In this document: positions 1-8,763 of the stretch, piece after piece
Numbering within the stretch: the stretch's first letter is position 1
Layout: each line of letters starts with the position of its first letter
Assembly (NCBI RefSeq): GCF_903166585.1
Contig: NZ_CAESCM010000002.1
Coordinates: 248,001 to 312,000, forward strand
DNA from: Pedobacter ghigonis
GTDB taxonomy: Bacteria; Bacteroidota; Bacteroidia; Sphingobacteriales; Sphingobacteriaceae
Direction of reading: 5' to 3'
Length of the DNA stretch: 64,000 nt
The notes under the pieces: generated by a model
The model's input: only the letters and a program-made list of their open reading frames with translations
The model's database searches: none
Told to the model about the DNA's origin: nothing
Program-made: the position numbers and the translations under genes

Positions 1-511
1 ATATTTTTAAGCCATAACGTGTTATTTTTCTGCGTATTGTGTCTGTTTACTTTTTCAACGAAATTTTAGCTAAATAATTATAAATAAGCGAGATAATTTT
101 TAAGTTCTTTAAAAACACTGCCAGTTTTTTCTCAATCTGCGAGTATGCAAGGAAATAGGCTTTGGCTCATTTTGTATAGGTTCTGAGCTGAAACAGTAAA
201 GTGGTGGAATCAGAAATTCTTTTCAATAAAGCTGAATGGCAATTAAACACTGTTATTCGAAAATTTTGTTCACCGAATAAAAAACTATCGAAAATTAAGT
301 TTATAATTGAATAAGATAATCGTGCTAAATTGCTGTTAATTTAATATTTAGGTTAAATGCAGTCACAGCGATATGTAAAAATCGTAGGTTTAATTAGTAA
401 TTAATGATAGAATTCGTAATTTGGTGAAATATAATTTTTGGTTTTACGTTACAAGATATATTCTCTAGTATTTGCTAAGTACCAAAATCTAAAATTACGG
501 ACCTTCAAAGG
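1..511. other. gene-free region upstream of porV
   Basis: AT-rich stretch of about 510 bp with no convincing open frame on either strand, no tRNA-like arms and no clear rho-independent terminator. It presumably contains the porV promoter, but I find no exact TAnnTTTG box near the start codon; a TATTTG-like run near 469-474 is the nearest match. In many Bacteroidota porU lies directly upstream of porV. If it is present here it lies outside the window or elsewhere. Confidence 0.4.
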
Positions 512-1702
512 ATGAATTTCAAGTATATCAGTAAGCTTGCTTTTTCTGCACTCTCCATGGCATTGCTGTATGGCAAAACAAATGCTCAGGTAACCATAGG
601 GAATACACAGACAAATGGAAGTGAATCGAACAATATTGTAACAGCAGTTCCGTTCCTGCTTATTACGCCCGATGCCCGTGCCGGCGCAATGGGCGATGCA
701 GGTGTAGCTGTAGCCGGAGATGTAAATTCGGCCAGTATTAATGCTTCGAAGCTGGCATTTTTGGATAAACCTTATGGCTTTTCCGTTTCTTACAGCCCCT
801 GGTTAAAAAGCCTGGTGCCCGATATTAACCTGGCTTACTTAAGTGGTTTTTATAAATTAGACGATCGCAATACCATTGGCGCTTCGTTAAGGTATTTTTC
901 TTTAGGATCAATTCAGCTTACCGATATTAATCAGCAGGATTTGGGTATTTCAAACCCTAACGAGCTGGCTTTTGATGTTTCTTTTGCCCGTAACTTTGGC
1001 GAAGAATTTTCATTGGGAACTTCTGTAAGGTACATTTATTCTAATCTGGCTTCTGGTCAGTTTTCATCTTCAGGACAGGTACACAGTGGAAATGCTCTTG
1101 CAGTTGATGTTTCCGGATTGTACAAAACCAGTACCTCGATGTTTGGTAAACAGGCTATCCTTTCGGCCGGTGCCAATATTTCTAATATCGGTACAAAGAT
1201 GAGCTATTCAGATGGTGGCCAGAATTTTTTCCTGCCCACTAATTTTAAACTGGGCGGCGCATCAACCATTATTGTTGATGATTTTAGTACCATTACCCTT
1301 GCACTCGATTTTAATAAACTATTGGTGCCTACACAACCGATATACGATTCGAACAACAATATTGTAAGTGGCAAAGATCCGAACCGCTCGGTACCTTCAG
1401 GTATTTTTGGTTCGTTTAGCGATGCACCGGGAGGATTTAGCGAAGAGCTTAAAGAGGTTGGCATTTCAACCGGACTGGAATATTGGTATAACCAACAATT
1501 TGCGGTAAGGGCTGGATACAACTACCAAAGCCCGATGAAAGGCGATAGCCGCTATTTTACCCTCGGTCTTGGCCTGAAATACAACGTTTTTAACATCGAT
1601 TTCTCATATTTATTGGCCAATGCGCAAACTAGTCCGCTGGCTAATACCTTACGTTTTGGTCTTTTGTTTAACTTTGGCGACAAGAAAGCAGTTAAAAATT
1701 AA
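512..1702 (+). CDS. porV: type IX secretion system outer-membrane protein PorV (LptO)
   Basis: A 396-residue outer-membrane beta-barrel protein of the PorV/LptO family, related to FadL-type barrels. In the type IX secretion system PorV receives cargo that has crossed the outer membrane and shuttles it to the PorU sortase for C-terminal signal removal and attachment. The sequence shows a signal peptide ending at Ala25 with Gln26 as the predicted first mature residue. After it comes the family-typical PFLLITPDARAGAMGDAG segment near residues 47-64, and many alternating amphipathic strands up to a C-terminal LLFNFGDKK strand. The ATG at 512 is the only sensible start. The gene stands alone ahead of ispF, 47 bp downstream, and no other T9SS gene is in the window. 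Family assignment is firm; sorting substrates cannot be read from here. Confidence 0.92.
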   Translation: MNFKYISKLAFSALSMALLYGKTNAQVTIGNTQTNGSESNNIVTAVPFLLITPDARAGAMGDAGVAVAGDVNSASINASKLAFLDKPYGFSVSYSPWLKSLVPDINLAYLSGFYKLDDRNTIGASLRYFSLGSIQLTDINQQDLGISNPNELAFDVSFARNFGEEFSLGTSVRYIYSNLASGQFSSSGQVHSGNALAVDVSGLYKTSTSMFGKQAILSAGANISNIGTKMSYSDGGQNFFLPTNFKLGGASTIIVDDFSTITLALDFNKLLVPTQPIYDSNNNIVSGKDPNRSVPSGIFGSFSDAPGGFSEELKEVGISTGLEYWYNQQFAVRAGYNYQSPMKGDSRYFTLGLGLKYNVFNIDFSYLLANAQTSPLANTLRFGLLFNFGDKKAVKN

Positions 1703-1749
1703 TCCTTTTAACGATTTCTGTTACAGTTTAACAATTAACCCAAATTTCA

Positions 1750-2229
1750 ATGAAAATTAGAGTAGGCTTCGGATTTGATGTGCACCAGTTAAAAGATCAG
1801 CACCCTTTTGTAGTAGGAGGTGTAACGCTCGATCACCATAAAGGGGCTTTTGGTCATTCTGATGCAGATGTATTGCTGCACGCCATTTGCGATGCACTTT
1901 TAGGTGCGGCCAACCTTCGCGATATTGGTTTCCACTTTAAAAATACAGATGAAAGATGGAGAGGAATAAGCAGTTTAATCCTGTTGAAGGAAACCGTTAA
2001 ATTGTTGAGTGAAAAGGGCTGGCAGGTAGGTAATATCGATGCAATGCTTTGTTTAGAAGCGCCGAAAATCAATCCGCACATCCCGGCAATGCAGCAGCAC
2101 ATTGCTGATGCGATAGGTATTTCTACCGAAGATATTTCTATTAAAGCTACAACAAACGAGCAAATGGGCTTTGTAGGCAGGGAAGAAGGCGTTGTAGCCT
2201 ATGCCGTTTGTCTCATAGAAAAAAACTAG
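1750..2229 (+). CDS. ispF: 2-C-methyl-D-erythritol 2,4-cyclodiphosphate synthase
   Basis: IspF of the MEP isoprenoid pathway converts CDP-methylerythritol 2-phosphate to the cyclic diphosphate with release of CMP. The 159-residue length is typical of the family. The metal-binding GFDVHQL motif lies at residues 8-14, GHSDADVLLHAICDALLGAA near residues 35-54 supplies further zinc and substrate contacts, DIGFHF follows, and the C-terminal KATTNEQMGFVGREEG segment near residues 132-147 binds the cytidine. It is cytoplasmic and acts as a trimer in characterised homologues. It follows porV by 47 bp and may be read through from it. The other MEP genes are not in this window. Confidence 0.96.
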   Translation: MKIRVGFGFDVHQLKDQHPFVVGGVTLDHHKGAFGHSDADVLLHAICDALLGAANLRDIGFHFKNTDERWRGISSLILLKETVKLLSEKGWQVGNIDAMLCLEAPKINPHIPAMQQHIADAIGISTEDISIKATTNEQMGFVGREEGVVAYAVCLIEKN

Positions 2230-2291
2230 ATATTCAAAGAAGTCAATTTTATAGCGCACTGATTATTAAGCTTGAGTTCTTTTTTTACTGT

Positions 2292-2542
2292 CTATGATGG
2301 AAACCTTAGACTACGGGCGGTTAGGTAAGAAATTGGTAAACCAATACAAAATATCAGTATTACAGCATTGATAATCGCCAGGCTGCTTTGCCCATAATTG
2401 CACTGGCAATGTATTGAAATATCCCAGTGAAGTTCATTTTTGCAAGGAATATTACTGTTGCCAGTCCATCTAATGTGCCCGCAATTAATGCTGTAATAAG
2501 TAGGTTTCCTAATGAAAGTACATTTTGGTTAGCTTTTTTCAT
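2292..2542 (-). pseudogene. remnant of a small multi-TM membrane protein with an internal deletion
   Basis: From the ATG at 2542 the minus strand encodes about 60 residues with a hydrophobic N-terminus (LLITALIAGTLDGLATVIF, then YIASAIMGKAAW), after which the frame closes at 2360. In the next frame, without a gap, the DNA encodes ILIFCIGLPISYLTARS up to a stop at 2292. Both pieces resemble the start and end of roughly 140-150 residue YagU/DUF1440-like membrane proteins of Bacteroidota, as I recall them. I read this as a gene that lost its central part through a frame-changing deletion. The resemblance is from memory, not a search. A living 60-residue peptide remains possible. Confidence 0.5.
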
Positions 2543-2628
2543 GCATTAATCTTTTATATAGGCCAGAGGATAAATTTAACGGTTCTAATGCACAATCAGT
2601 GATTAAAACCGTTAAATAATTCAATTTT

Positions 2629-5600
2629 CTATAAGGCTACCTGCTCTTTCACATTACCGGTTCTTTTTAATGTTCCCCATGTTTCCAGCTCGCCTTTTAT
2701 GGCTCTTCTAACCGACCGGAACAAAACAATATACATTAGTTGGCGCCAGAAAAAACGTTGAGGAAAAAGATAAAGCAGGTTTTTATATTTTTCTTTTTCC
2801 ATTCTGAAAGCCATAGCCGCAAAAACCATATCTACTACGATAAAGATAATGTAGTAGAAAAGTACCTGGCCAAAACCATTGTGTAAACTTAAAATACCCG
2901 AAAAACCCGTTAGCGTAAGGTTGTTGATAGCACTGAGCGAAAATAAACCACTGATAAGCGATATGAGCATAAACAAATCAGCTAACGGAGAGAACAAAGG
3001 CAAAATAATCTGATAAATGAGGATGTTAGGCATACCCACCATACCAAAGTAGCCGTATTTTTTATTCAGTAAGGTTTTTCTGTTTTTCCAGAAACTTTGC
3101 ATTACGCCAAAACTCCAGCGGAAGCGTTGCTTTAACAACATACTTACTGTTTCGGGTGCTTCGGTATAAGCCACTGCTGTTGCACAGTTTTTTACTTCGT
3201 AGCCGGCTTTTAAAATGCGCATGGTTAAATCGCAGTCTTCGGCTAACGTATCGATGGTGAAACCGCCAACTTCTAAAATTACATTCTTCCTGAAAGCACC
3301 AATGGCACCCGGTACTACGGTTATGGTATTCAATAAATCAAAAGCACGCCTGTCCATATTCTGGGCGGTAATGTACTCGATTGACTGCCATTTGGTAATA
3401 ATATTGTGGGCATTACCAACTTTAACCGTTCCAGCTATTGCGGCTATTTTGTCGCTGTAAAAATAACGCATCAGTTCGGTTACCGCATCATTTTTAAGCT
3501 GGGTATCGGCATCAATGCAAACTACAAAATTGGCACTGGCTTTTGATATCCCATAGTTTAGGGCTGAAGCTTTACCTCCATTGGCTTTGCGGTAAACCTT
3601 TACTTGCGGGTGATTTCCAAACTGTTCGTTAATAATTTCGAAGGTTTTATCTTTCGAGCCATCATCTACAAAAATCAGTTCAAAATCTGGATAAGTGGTT
3701 TTTAAAAGGCTGTTAATGGTTTGAACGGCCGTTACTTCTTCATTGTAAGCCGGAATAATGATGCTTACTTTTTCAGTGGGATTTTGTACCAGTTTGGGCG
3801 CATTTTGTTTGCCTCTTTGTCGCTGCCTGATAGCGAGATACGCAATAAATAATGTTCTTAATATGGCGAGTACAATGGCTACCGAAAAGATGATATTCAA
3901 AGTCATGTTGCCGTAGTAAAAGAAATTGATGAAAAAGTAATCACCCGATCCCGAAAAACCGCTATTGGCTGTTGATTTAACTGCAGGCATCAGTTCTGAA
4001 CGTTTTTTACCCATCAAATCGCCAACGGTTGTAAAGGTATAGCCTTTTGCTTTAAAGAATTTGATAATCCTGGGCAGGGCTGCAACTGTGGCCTCACGGT
4101 TACCTCCGGCATCGTGTAGCAGTAAAATATTGCCGTTATCCTGCTGTTTAACCACTTCGTTAAAAATCTGATCGGCAGTTTTTCCGGGTTCCCAATCTTC
4201 AGGGTCGATGAATTCGCCAATATTGATGTAATTTTCTTTACGGCTCTGCGCAACCGGTAAAATTTCGGAAATGTTCTGCGGTTCGGCATCGGCATTAAAT
4301 GGCGCACGGAACAAAATGGTACTGTGCCCGGTAACCGCTTCAATTAGTCGGCGGGTAGCATTCAGTTCAAATTTTACGCGTCGCGGGCCAATAGCCGACA
4401 TATCCGGATGGAAGAAAGTGTGGTTACCAATTTCGTAGCCATCGTTATATTCCTGCCTCAACAATTCCATATTCTGCTCGGCCATAATACCAACCACAAA
4501 GAAACAGCCGGGGACCTTTTCTTTTTTCAGGATATTGAGCACCTGTGGTGTATACACCGGATCGGGGCCATCATCGAATGTGAGTGCAATTTTTTTATCG
4601 GCTTCACCGAATCTTTTAATTACGTACTGCTCGGGTAAGCGGATGTATTGCTGATCGGCGATAGAAAAATTGGTTGGGTTGAGCGTAAATTTGACCATAC
4701 CAGGCTGTGGGGTCGAAATCAGATCAAGAATTTCTCCGTCGCCGATGTACGAAATACCACCCATATTTAGCGAAGCTATTTTTCGCAGGTCGAAAGGTTT
4801 TTTCTTTAGGGTGTCTAAACTCAAATCGTTTGAAATAAAGCTCCATAAGCGTTTATCTTCAGATCCTAAACGCCACAGGGCAACGCCAGCAATATTCCAG
4901 TCGTCGGCTTTGCGGATTAAGTTAAAATAAGTGGCCGCATCGGTAAAATATACATTGTGTTTTATTCCGCTGCCATCGCTATAGCTGTAGTTTAAGTTGG
5001 CAGATTCGGGATCGTAATTGATTTTGCTTTTGTAGTTTACCGCATTAATCATGGCATCTTCGTAAGTAACCGATTTGCCAACACGATTTTGCGGCCAGTC
5101 GTAACCATAACAGGCGAGGGCCAGAATCACTTTATCGGCATCAACCTTACTGCAAATGTTATCCAGTTTTTCTTCTACCCATTCCTGATGTGAAATATCT
5201 CCCGCATTACTTTGTTCGGTGTGCTGATCGTAAGCCATCAACACAAGGTAGTCGTTGTATTTTTGAAGAATTTCGGGCTTGTAGTCGTCATTTTCCGGCG
5301 AAATATCCTGTGAAACGATTAGTTTCTGGGCGTGAAATTGGGTGTATAGGTTTTTCATGAAGGCATTAAAACCATCGCTGTTTTCGAGATTAAGCTCTTC
5401 AAAATCAATATTGATACCTTTATAACCATATTTTTTGGTAACGCTGATTAAATCGCCAATCAATTTTTCCTGTGCCTGCTGGTTATTTAACAGGCGTTTT
5501 ACAGCTGCACCATCCCAATGGTCTTTGTTATAGTTCGAAACTACTGCAATGGCCGATTTTTTACCGGCATGGATAACTTTCAATGCAGCAGTATCGGCTT

Positions 5601-6036
5601 TATCCACAATCGAATCGCCGTTTAAGAAGAACGATTCGGTAGCCACCATATCTAGATGACTAATGTTTCTTTTTAAATCGGAAAGGGAGTTTTCTTTGGT
5701 AGCGGCCCAGCTTACATAGAAAGCCATATTGATGCGCTTGCTGTTGCCACGGTGGGTTAAAAGGCGGCGCTCACGGTCTTTCTTAATTTTTTCGAGCTGC
5801 GATTTCTCTATCGAAAAAGCTTTGTACTGTTGTGATTTCTTTAACTTATCTAACTGTTTTTGAGTTAGCGGTGTGTTGGTGTTAATAAAAGGCAAATTTG
5901 GTGCCTGTACCGACGATAAGGTGTAAACCACGCAAATGATTGCGATGATGAAGACTAAAAAGAAAGTGCGGCTAACCCATGTAAAGGTGTTCCAGCGGGT
6001 TTTAGTCTCAGTTTGAAATATTTGTTTTCCGGACAT
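2629..6036 (-). CDS. GH18-CE4-GT2 fusion: polysaccharide hydrolase, deacetylase and synthase in one membrane protein
   Basis: A protein of about 1135 residues with three enzyme parts. A TM helix near residues 20-42 is followed by a GH18-type barrel (about 100-420; GINIDFEEL near 212 carries the presumed catalytic Glu). Then comes a polysaccharide deacetylase domain (TFDDGPD near 487, HTFFHP, RAPF, LLLHD). After another TM, a family 2 synthase follows (IIIPAYNEE near 760, DAD near 840, EDCD, QRFRW near 970), ending in three or four TM helices. The domain set equals PgaB plus PgaC of poly-N-acetylglucosamine systems, so synthesis and modification of a beta-linked amino-sugar polymer is likely. 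The ATG at 6036 after an A-rich leader is preferred; the longer frame would begin with TTG at 6060. No export porin gene lies nearby. Confidence 0.88.
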   Translation of the reverse strand: MSGKQIFQTETKTRWNTFTWVSRTFFLVFIIAIICVVYTLSSVQAPNLPFINTNTPLTQKQLDKLKKSQQYKAFSIEKSQLEKIKKDRERRLLTHRGNSKRINMAFYVSWAATKENSLSDLKRNISHLDMVATESFFLNGDSIVDKADTAALKVIHAGKKSAIAVVSNYNKDHWDGAAVKRLLNNQQAQEKLIGDLISVTKKYGYKGINIDFEELNLENSDGFNAFMKNLYTQFHAQKLIVSQDISPENDDYKPEILQKYNDYLVLMAYDQHTEQSNAGDISHQEWVEEKLDNICSKVDADKVILALACYGYDWPQNRVGKSVTYEDAMINAVNYKSKINYDPESANLNYSYSDGSGIKHNVYFTDAATYFNLIRKADDWNIAGVALWRLGSEDKRLWSFISNDLSLDTLKKKPFDLRKIASLNMGGISYIGDGEILDLISTPQPGMVKFTLNPTNFSIADQQYIRLPEQYVIKRFGEADKKIALTFDDGPDPVYTPQVLNILKKEKVPGCFFVVGIMAEQNMELLRQEYNDGYEIGNHTFFHPDMSAIGPRRVKFELNATRRLIEAVTGHSTILFRAPFNADAEPQNISEILPVAQSRKENYINIGEFIDPEDWEPGKTADQIFNEVVKQQDNGNILLLHDAGGNREATVAALPRIIKFFKAKGYTFTTVGDLMGKKRSELMPAVKSTANSGFSGSGDYFFINFFYYGNMTLNIIFSVAIVLAILRTLFIAYLAIRQRQRGKQNAPKLVQNPTEKVSIIIPAYNEEVTAVQTINSLLKTTYPDFELIFVDDGSKDKTFEIINEQFGNHPQVKVYRKANGGKASALNYGISKASANFVVCIDADTQLKNDAVTELMRYFYSDKIAAIAGTVKVGNAHNIITKWQSIEYITAQNMDRRAFDLLNTITVVPGAIGAFRKNVILEVGGFTIDTLAEDCDLTMRILKAGYEVKNCATAVAYTEAPETVSMLLKQRFRWSFGVMQSFWKNRKTLLNKKYGYFGMVGMPNILIYQIILPLFSPLADLFMLISLISGLFSLSAINNLTLTGFSGILSLHNGFGQVLFYYIIFIVVDMVFAAMAFRMEKEKYKNLLYLFPQRFFWRQLMYIVLFRSVRRAIKGELETWGTLKRTGNVKEQVAL

Positions 6037-6164
6037 TTTTCTGTTCTGATTAATAGTCAAATGTCAATAACGAATATGAAGATTTTGTGAAAATGAAAAT
6101 GGGGAGAAGTTTTTGTTTGTTATGCTATCAGGCTTTAAACTAATGGCTTCCGGTGTTGAGGCAT

Positions 6165-6196
6165 AAAAAAACCGGCACATCTTCGATATGCCGGCT
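6165..6196 (-). terminator. rho-independent terminator after the pirin gene
   Basis: Read on the minus strand, AGCCGGCA and TGCCGGT form a stem around a short A/T loop and run into seven T residues. It lies about 40 bp beyond the pirin stop codon and separates that gene from the fusion synthase gene. Confidence 0.75.
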
Positions 6197-6237
6197 TAAT
6201 ATGAACATGCTGATTAAGATCAGCAAGAGGGATTATT

Positions 6238-7107
6238 TTATTCTTCTAAATACCCAAATCTGCCCTGGTTATAATCTTCAATGGCTTGTTGTATTTCGGC
6301 TTCTGTATTCATCAAAAACGGGCCATACTGAACAATAGGTTCATTTATTGGTTCGCCACTTAATATCAGGATCACGCTATTTTCTAATGCTTCGATTTCG
6401 ATTGCTGTTCCCGTATTTTCAAAATGAACAAAGCTATCTACAGCGGCATTTTCACTACCATTTATTTTTATAGCACCTTCAATTACCGCAAAACCAGTGT
6501 TAAAGTTAGCCGGGAAAATAAAATTTGCCTTGGCTCCTTTATTTAAACGCGCATTGTATACTTCAATGGGAGTAAAGGTATGGGCGCTTCCTTTTATGCC
6601 CTGGTAATTGCCGGCTATGATTTCGATTTTACCTCCATTTTCTGGTAAATCGAAATGGGCCATATCCGCTTGTTTTATCGCCTGATAGCCGGGTTTCCCC
6701 ATTTTATGTTTTGCAGGCAAGTTTACCCAAAGCTGTACCATCTGGAACGGACCTCCGGTTAAACTGTATTGTTCTTCGTGATATTCTTTATGCAAAACGC
6801 CGCCTGCAGCTGTCATCCATTGCACATCGCCGGGGTAAATTACGCCACTATTGCCAGAGCTATCGTGATGTGCTACTGCACCATGATACGCAATGGTTAC
6901 GGTTTCGAAACCCCTGTGCGGATGTACCCCCACGCCACGAGGTTCTTTCCGAGCCGAGAATTCGATTTTTGAGCCATAATCCATTAAAAAAAATGGGCTC
7001 ATATCGATCTCATATCCGCTTGGGAAAAAATTATGTACCCTAAAGCCATCGCCCACCATGTGTGGAGCGGGTGCTTTAAGTATGTTTTTTATTTGTTTTG
7101 TGTCCAT
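6238..7107 (-). CDS. pirin family protein (bicupin)
   Basis: A 289-residue pirin: two cupin barrels, the N-terminal one holding the metal. The pattern PHRGFETVTIAYHGAVAHHDS near residues 61-82 contains the histidines, and an HKEYH segment near 106 completes the usual 3-His/1-Glu site. The C-terminal cupin (residues about 170-260) ends with ILILSGEPINEP, typical of pirins. Homologues are quercetin 2,3-dioxygenases or redox-linked regulators, so the substrate cannot be assigned. It follows the YceI gene with an 81 bp gap on the same strand, so the two are probably cotranscribed from the promoter at 7755-7784. Confidence 0.92.
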   Translation of the reverse strand: MDTKQIKNILKAPAPHMVGDGFRVHNFFPSGYEIDMSPFFLMDYGSKIEFSARKEPRGVGVHPHRGFETVTIAYHGAVAHHDSSGNSGVIYPGDVQWMTAAGGVLHKEYHEEQYSLTGGPFQMVQLWVNLPAKHKMGKPGYQAIKQADMAHFDLPENGGKIEIIAGNYQGIKGSAHTFTPIEVYNARLNKGAKANFIFPANFNTGFAVIEGAIKINGSENAAVDSFVHFENTGTAIEIEALENSVILILSGEPINEPIVQYGPFLMNTEAEIQQAIEDYNQGRFGYLEE

Positions 7108-7188
7108 TACCTTTTAATTTTTAATAAGGCATGGCGCATAGCGCAGGGAGCACTTTAAAAAGCTCCATGCACTTTGCTCTATGCTAAA

Positions 7189-7719
7189 TTATGCTTGTTT
7201 CACGAATTGCAATTCGCCTAAAATGCGCACTTCTTCACTTACCATCACACCACCGGTTTCTAAAGCTGCATTCCAGGTTAAGCCAAATTCGCTACGGTTA
7301 ATTTTTCCGCTTAAAGTAAAACCTGCTTTTGTATTTCCCCACGGATCGGTAGCAATACCACCAAATTCTGCAGTTAATTTTACAGGTTTGGTTTCGCCTT
7401 TAATGGTTAAGTCGCCATTAACGATGTAGTCGTCGCCGTCTTTTTTTACCGAATTAGATTTGAACTCAATGTGTGCAAATTGCTCGGCATCGAAAAAGTC
7501 TCCGCTTTTTAAGTGATTATCACGATCTGTATTTCCGGTATCGATTGAGCTGATATCGCCTTTGAAAGAAATTTCTGCATTTTCAAATTCATCACCCTCT
7601 GATGATAATTCTGCTGAGAAAGATTTTAAGCTACCGGTTACAGTAGTAATCATTAAGTGTTTTACTTTAAATTGTAATTCGCTGTGGGTTGGATCTAATG
7701 TCCATTTTGTAGTTGCCAT
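7189..7719 (-). CDS. YceI family polyisoprenoid-binding-like protein
   Basis: A 176-residue lipocalin-like barrel of the YceI family. The opening TKWTLDPTHSELQFKVKHLMI and the later DRDNHLKSGDFFDAE are hallmark segments. Family members bind isoprenoid or other long amphipathic molecules; many are periplasmic, but this one has no signal peptide and is predicted cytoplasmic. It is the first gene of a probable YceI-pirin unit and has one of the clearest promoters in the window directly upstream. Confidence 0.93.
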   Translation of the reverse strand: MATTKWTLDPTHSELQFKVKHLMITTVTGSLKSFSAELSSEGDEFENAEISFKGDISSIDTGNTDRDNHLKSGDFFDAEQFAHIEFKSNSVKKDGDDYIVNGDLTIKGETKPVKLTAEFGGIATDPWGNTKAGFTLSGKINRSEFGLTWNAALETGGVMVSEEVRILGELQFVKQA

Positions 7720-7754
7720 ATTTTTGTTTTTTGAGATGTTTAATATTTACAACA

Positions 7755-7784
7755 CAAAAGTACAGCCTGGGTTTTACACGCAAA
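7755..7784 (-). promoter_or_regulatory. Bacteroidota-type promoter for the YceI-pirin unit
   Basis: On the minus strand a TTTG (-33 box, 7781-7784) is followed after 18 bp by TACTTTTG (7755-7762), an exact TAnnTTTG -7 box. The distance from the -7 box to the ATG at 7719 leaves a leader of roughly 30 nt. Confidence 0.7.
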
Positions 7785-7815
7785 TTGATGTATGGTAAGT
7801 AATTAGGGGGGAGGG

Positions 7816-7945
7816 GAATGGTTGAATGTTGTAATGTTAGCTTGGCCAAATCATTCACTCATTCAAAATTCAGTCATTCGTTTATTTGTTGGCCTGTTGA
7901 AATGTTAGTTTATCGAAATCATTCAATAATTCATTCATTCAAAAA
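7816..7945. repeat. ATTCA-rich intergenic repeat tract
   Basis: Tract dominated by CATTCA/ATTCAAAA/GAATG words, with two parts that resemble each other (each has ttggcc, then tcattc or ttcattcattcaaaa). Similar tracts lie at 46718-46806 and 61388-61485. No gene is visible in it. Confidence 0.6.
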
Positions 7946-7948
7946 TCG

Positions 7949-8536
7949 TTATGGTTTAAAATGCTTATTGGCCAGTTCTTTTCTCACGCGGCTGAGTGAT
8001 TCTGGTGTGATACCCAAATAAGAAGCAATCATCCATTGTGGTACACGCAAAGTAAGATTTGGATAAAGTTTAATGAAATCGAGGTACCTTTCTTCGGCGG
8101 TGGCGCTTAATAACATGTTAATCCTTTTCTGCATAAAGCGGATCGAATTATTGAGTAGCCTGATTTGCATGGGTTGCAAGCACGGCACTTTATTGGCCGC
8201 CTGTTCCATAAAATCGTTGGGCATTAGTACAGCTTCTGTTGCTTCAATAGCATCGATAAAAAATATCGAAGGTTCGTTGTTCATGCTGTTGCGGTCGGAG
8301 ATCAGCCAGTTTTCGGGTGCAAACTGTAAAATATGCTCTTTGCCTTTTACATCGATAGAGTAGGCCCTTAATAAACCTTTACCCACAAAGAAGCCGTGTT
8401 TGAGGTTATCGCCAGTATATTGAAGGATTTCGTTTTTCTCGAATTTCTTTACTTTTAATCCAGCTGAAATGCTTTCAAACTGCTCATCAGTAATTTCTAT
8501 TTTTTCTTGCAGGTACTTCTTAAACTGAAGGATCAT
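7949..8536 (-). CDS. Crp/Fnr family transcriptional regulator
   Basis: A 195-residue regulator with a cyclic-nucleotide-binding-like beta roll (residues about 20-115) and a short C-terminal winged helix. The recognition segment is VPQWMIASYLGITPESLSRVRKEL near 167-190. The cNMP pocket signature (GE....R[ST]A) is not conserved, so cAMP binding is doubtful, as in many Bacteroidota paralogues. It starts 12 bp after the stop of the small Cys-rich membrane protein gene, so both form one transcript. The region downstream is repeat-rich. Targets are unknown. Confidence 0.93.
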   Translation of the reverse strand: MILQFKKYLQEKIEITDEQFESISAGLKVKKFEKNEILQYTGDNLKHGFFVGKGLLRAYSIDVKGKEHILQFAPENWLISDRNSMNNEPSIFFIDAIEATEAVLMPNDFMEQAANKVPCLQPMQIRLLNNSIRFMQKRINMLLSATAEERYLDFIKLYPNLTLRVPQWMIASYLGITPESLSRVRKELANKHFKP

Positions 8537-8548
8537 AAAAAGGGGATG

Positions 8549-8707
8549 CTACTTTTTTACAGGTTTAATATCCGAAAAATCTACACCACATTTGCAATTA
8601 CCACCGCAGCCATCCTTTTTTACCTGTACAGATTTAAAAACCAAACGGCCAACATATACCAATGCTACCGCAAAAAGTAAAAAGACTAAAATCGTTTGAA
8701 TATCCAT
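8549..8707 (-). CDS. FeoB-associated Cys-rich membrane protein (52 aa)
   Basis: A 52-residue protein: one N-terminal TM helix (ILVFLLFAVALVYVGRLVF), then a short basic stretch and a cysteine-rich tail DGCGGNCKCGVDF. This is the layout of the FeoB-associated Cys-rich membrane family, thought to assist ferrous iron uptake. No feoA or feoB is in the window. The gene is directly followed by the Crp/Fnr gene with a 12 bp gap, which suggests an iron- or redox-linked unit. A TATATTTG box lies just upstream. Confidence 0.8.
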   Translation of the reverse strand: MDIQTILVFLLFAVALVYVGRLVFKSVQVKKDGCGGNCKCGVDFSDIKPVKK

Positions 8708-8711
8708 AACA

Positions 8712-8719
8712 CAAATATA
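8712..8719 (-). promoter_or_regulatory. TAnnTTTG -7 box ahead of the Cys-rich membrane protein
   Basis: TATATTTG on the minus strand ends only 4 bp before the ATG at 8707, with a TTG about 23 bp further upstream as a weak -33 candidate. If used, the transcript would have almost no leader. Confidence 0.4.
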
Positions 8720-8763
8720 AGGGCTTTTGGGGTTTGGGTGTTCAATTGAATGTAAATTAATGG

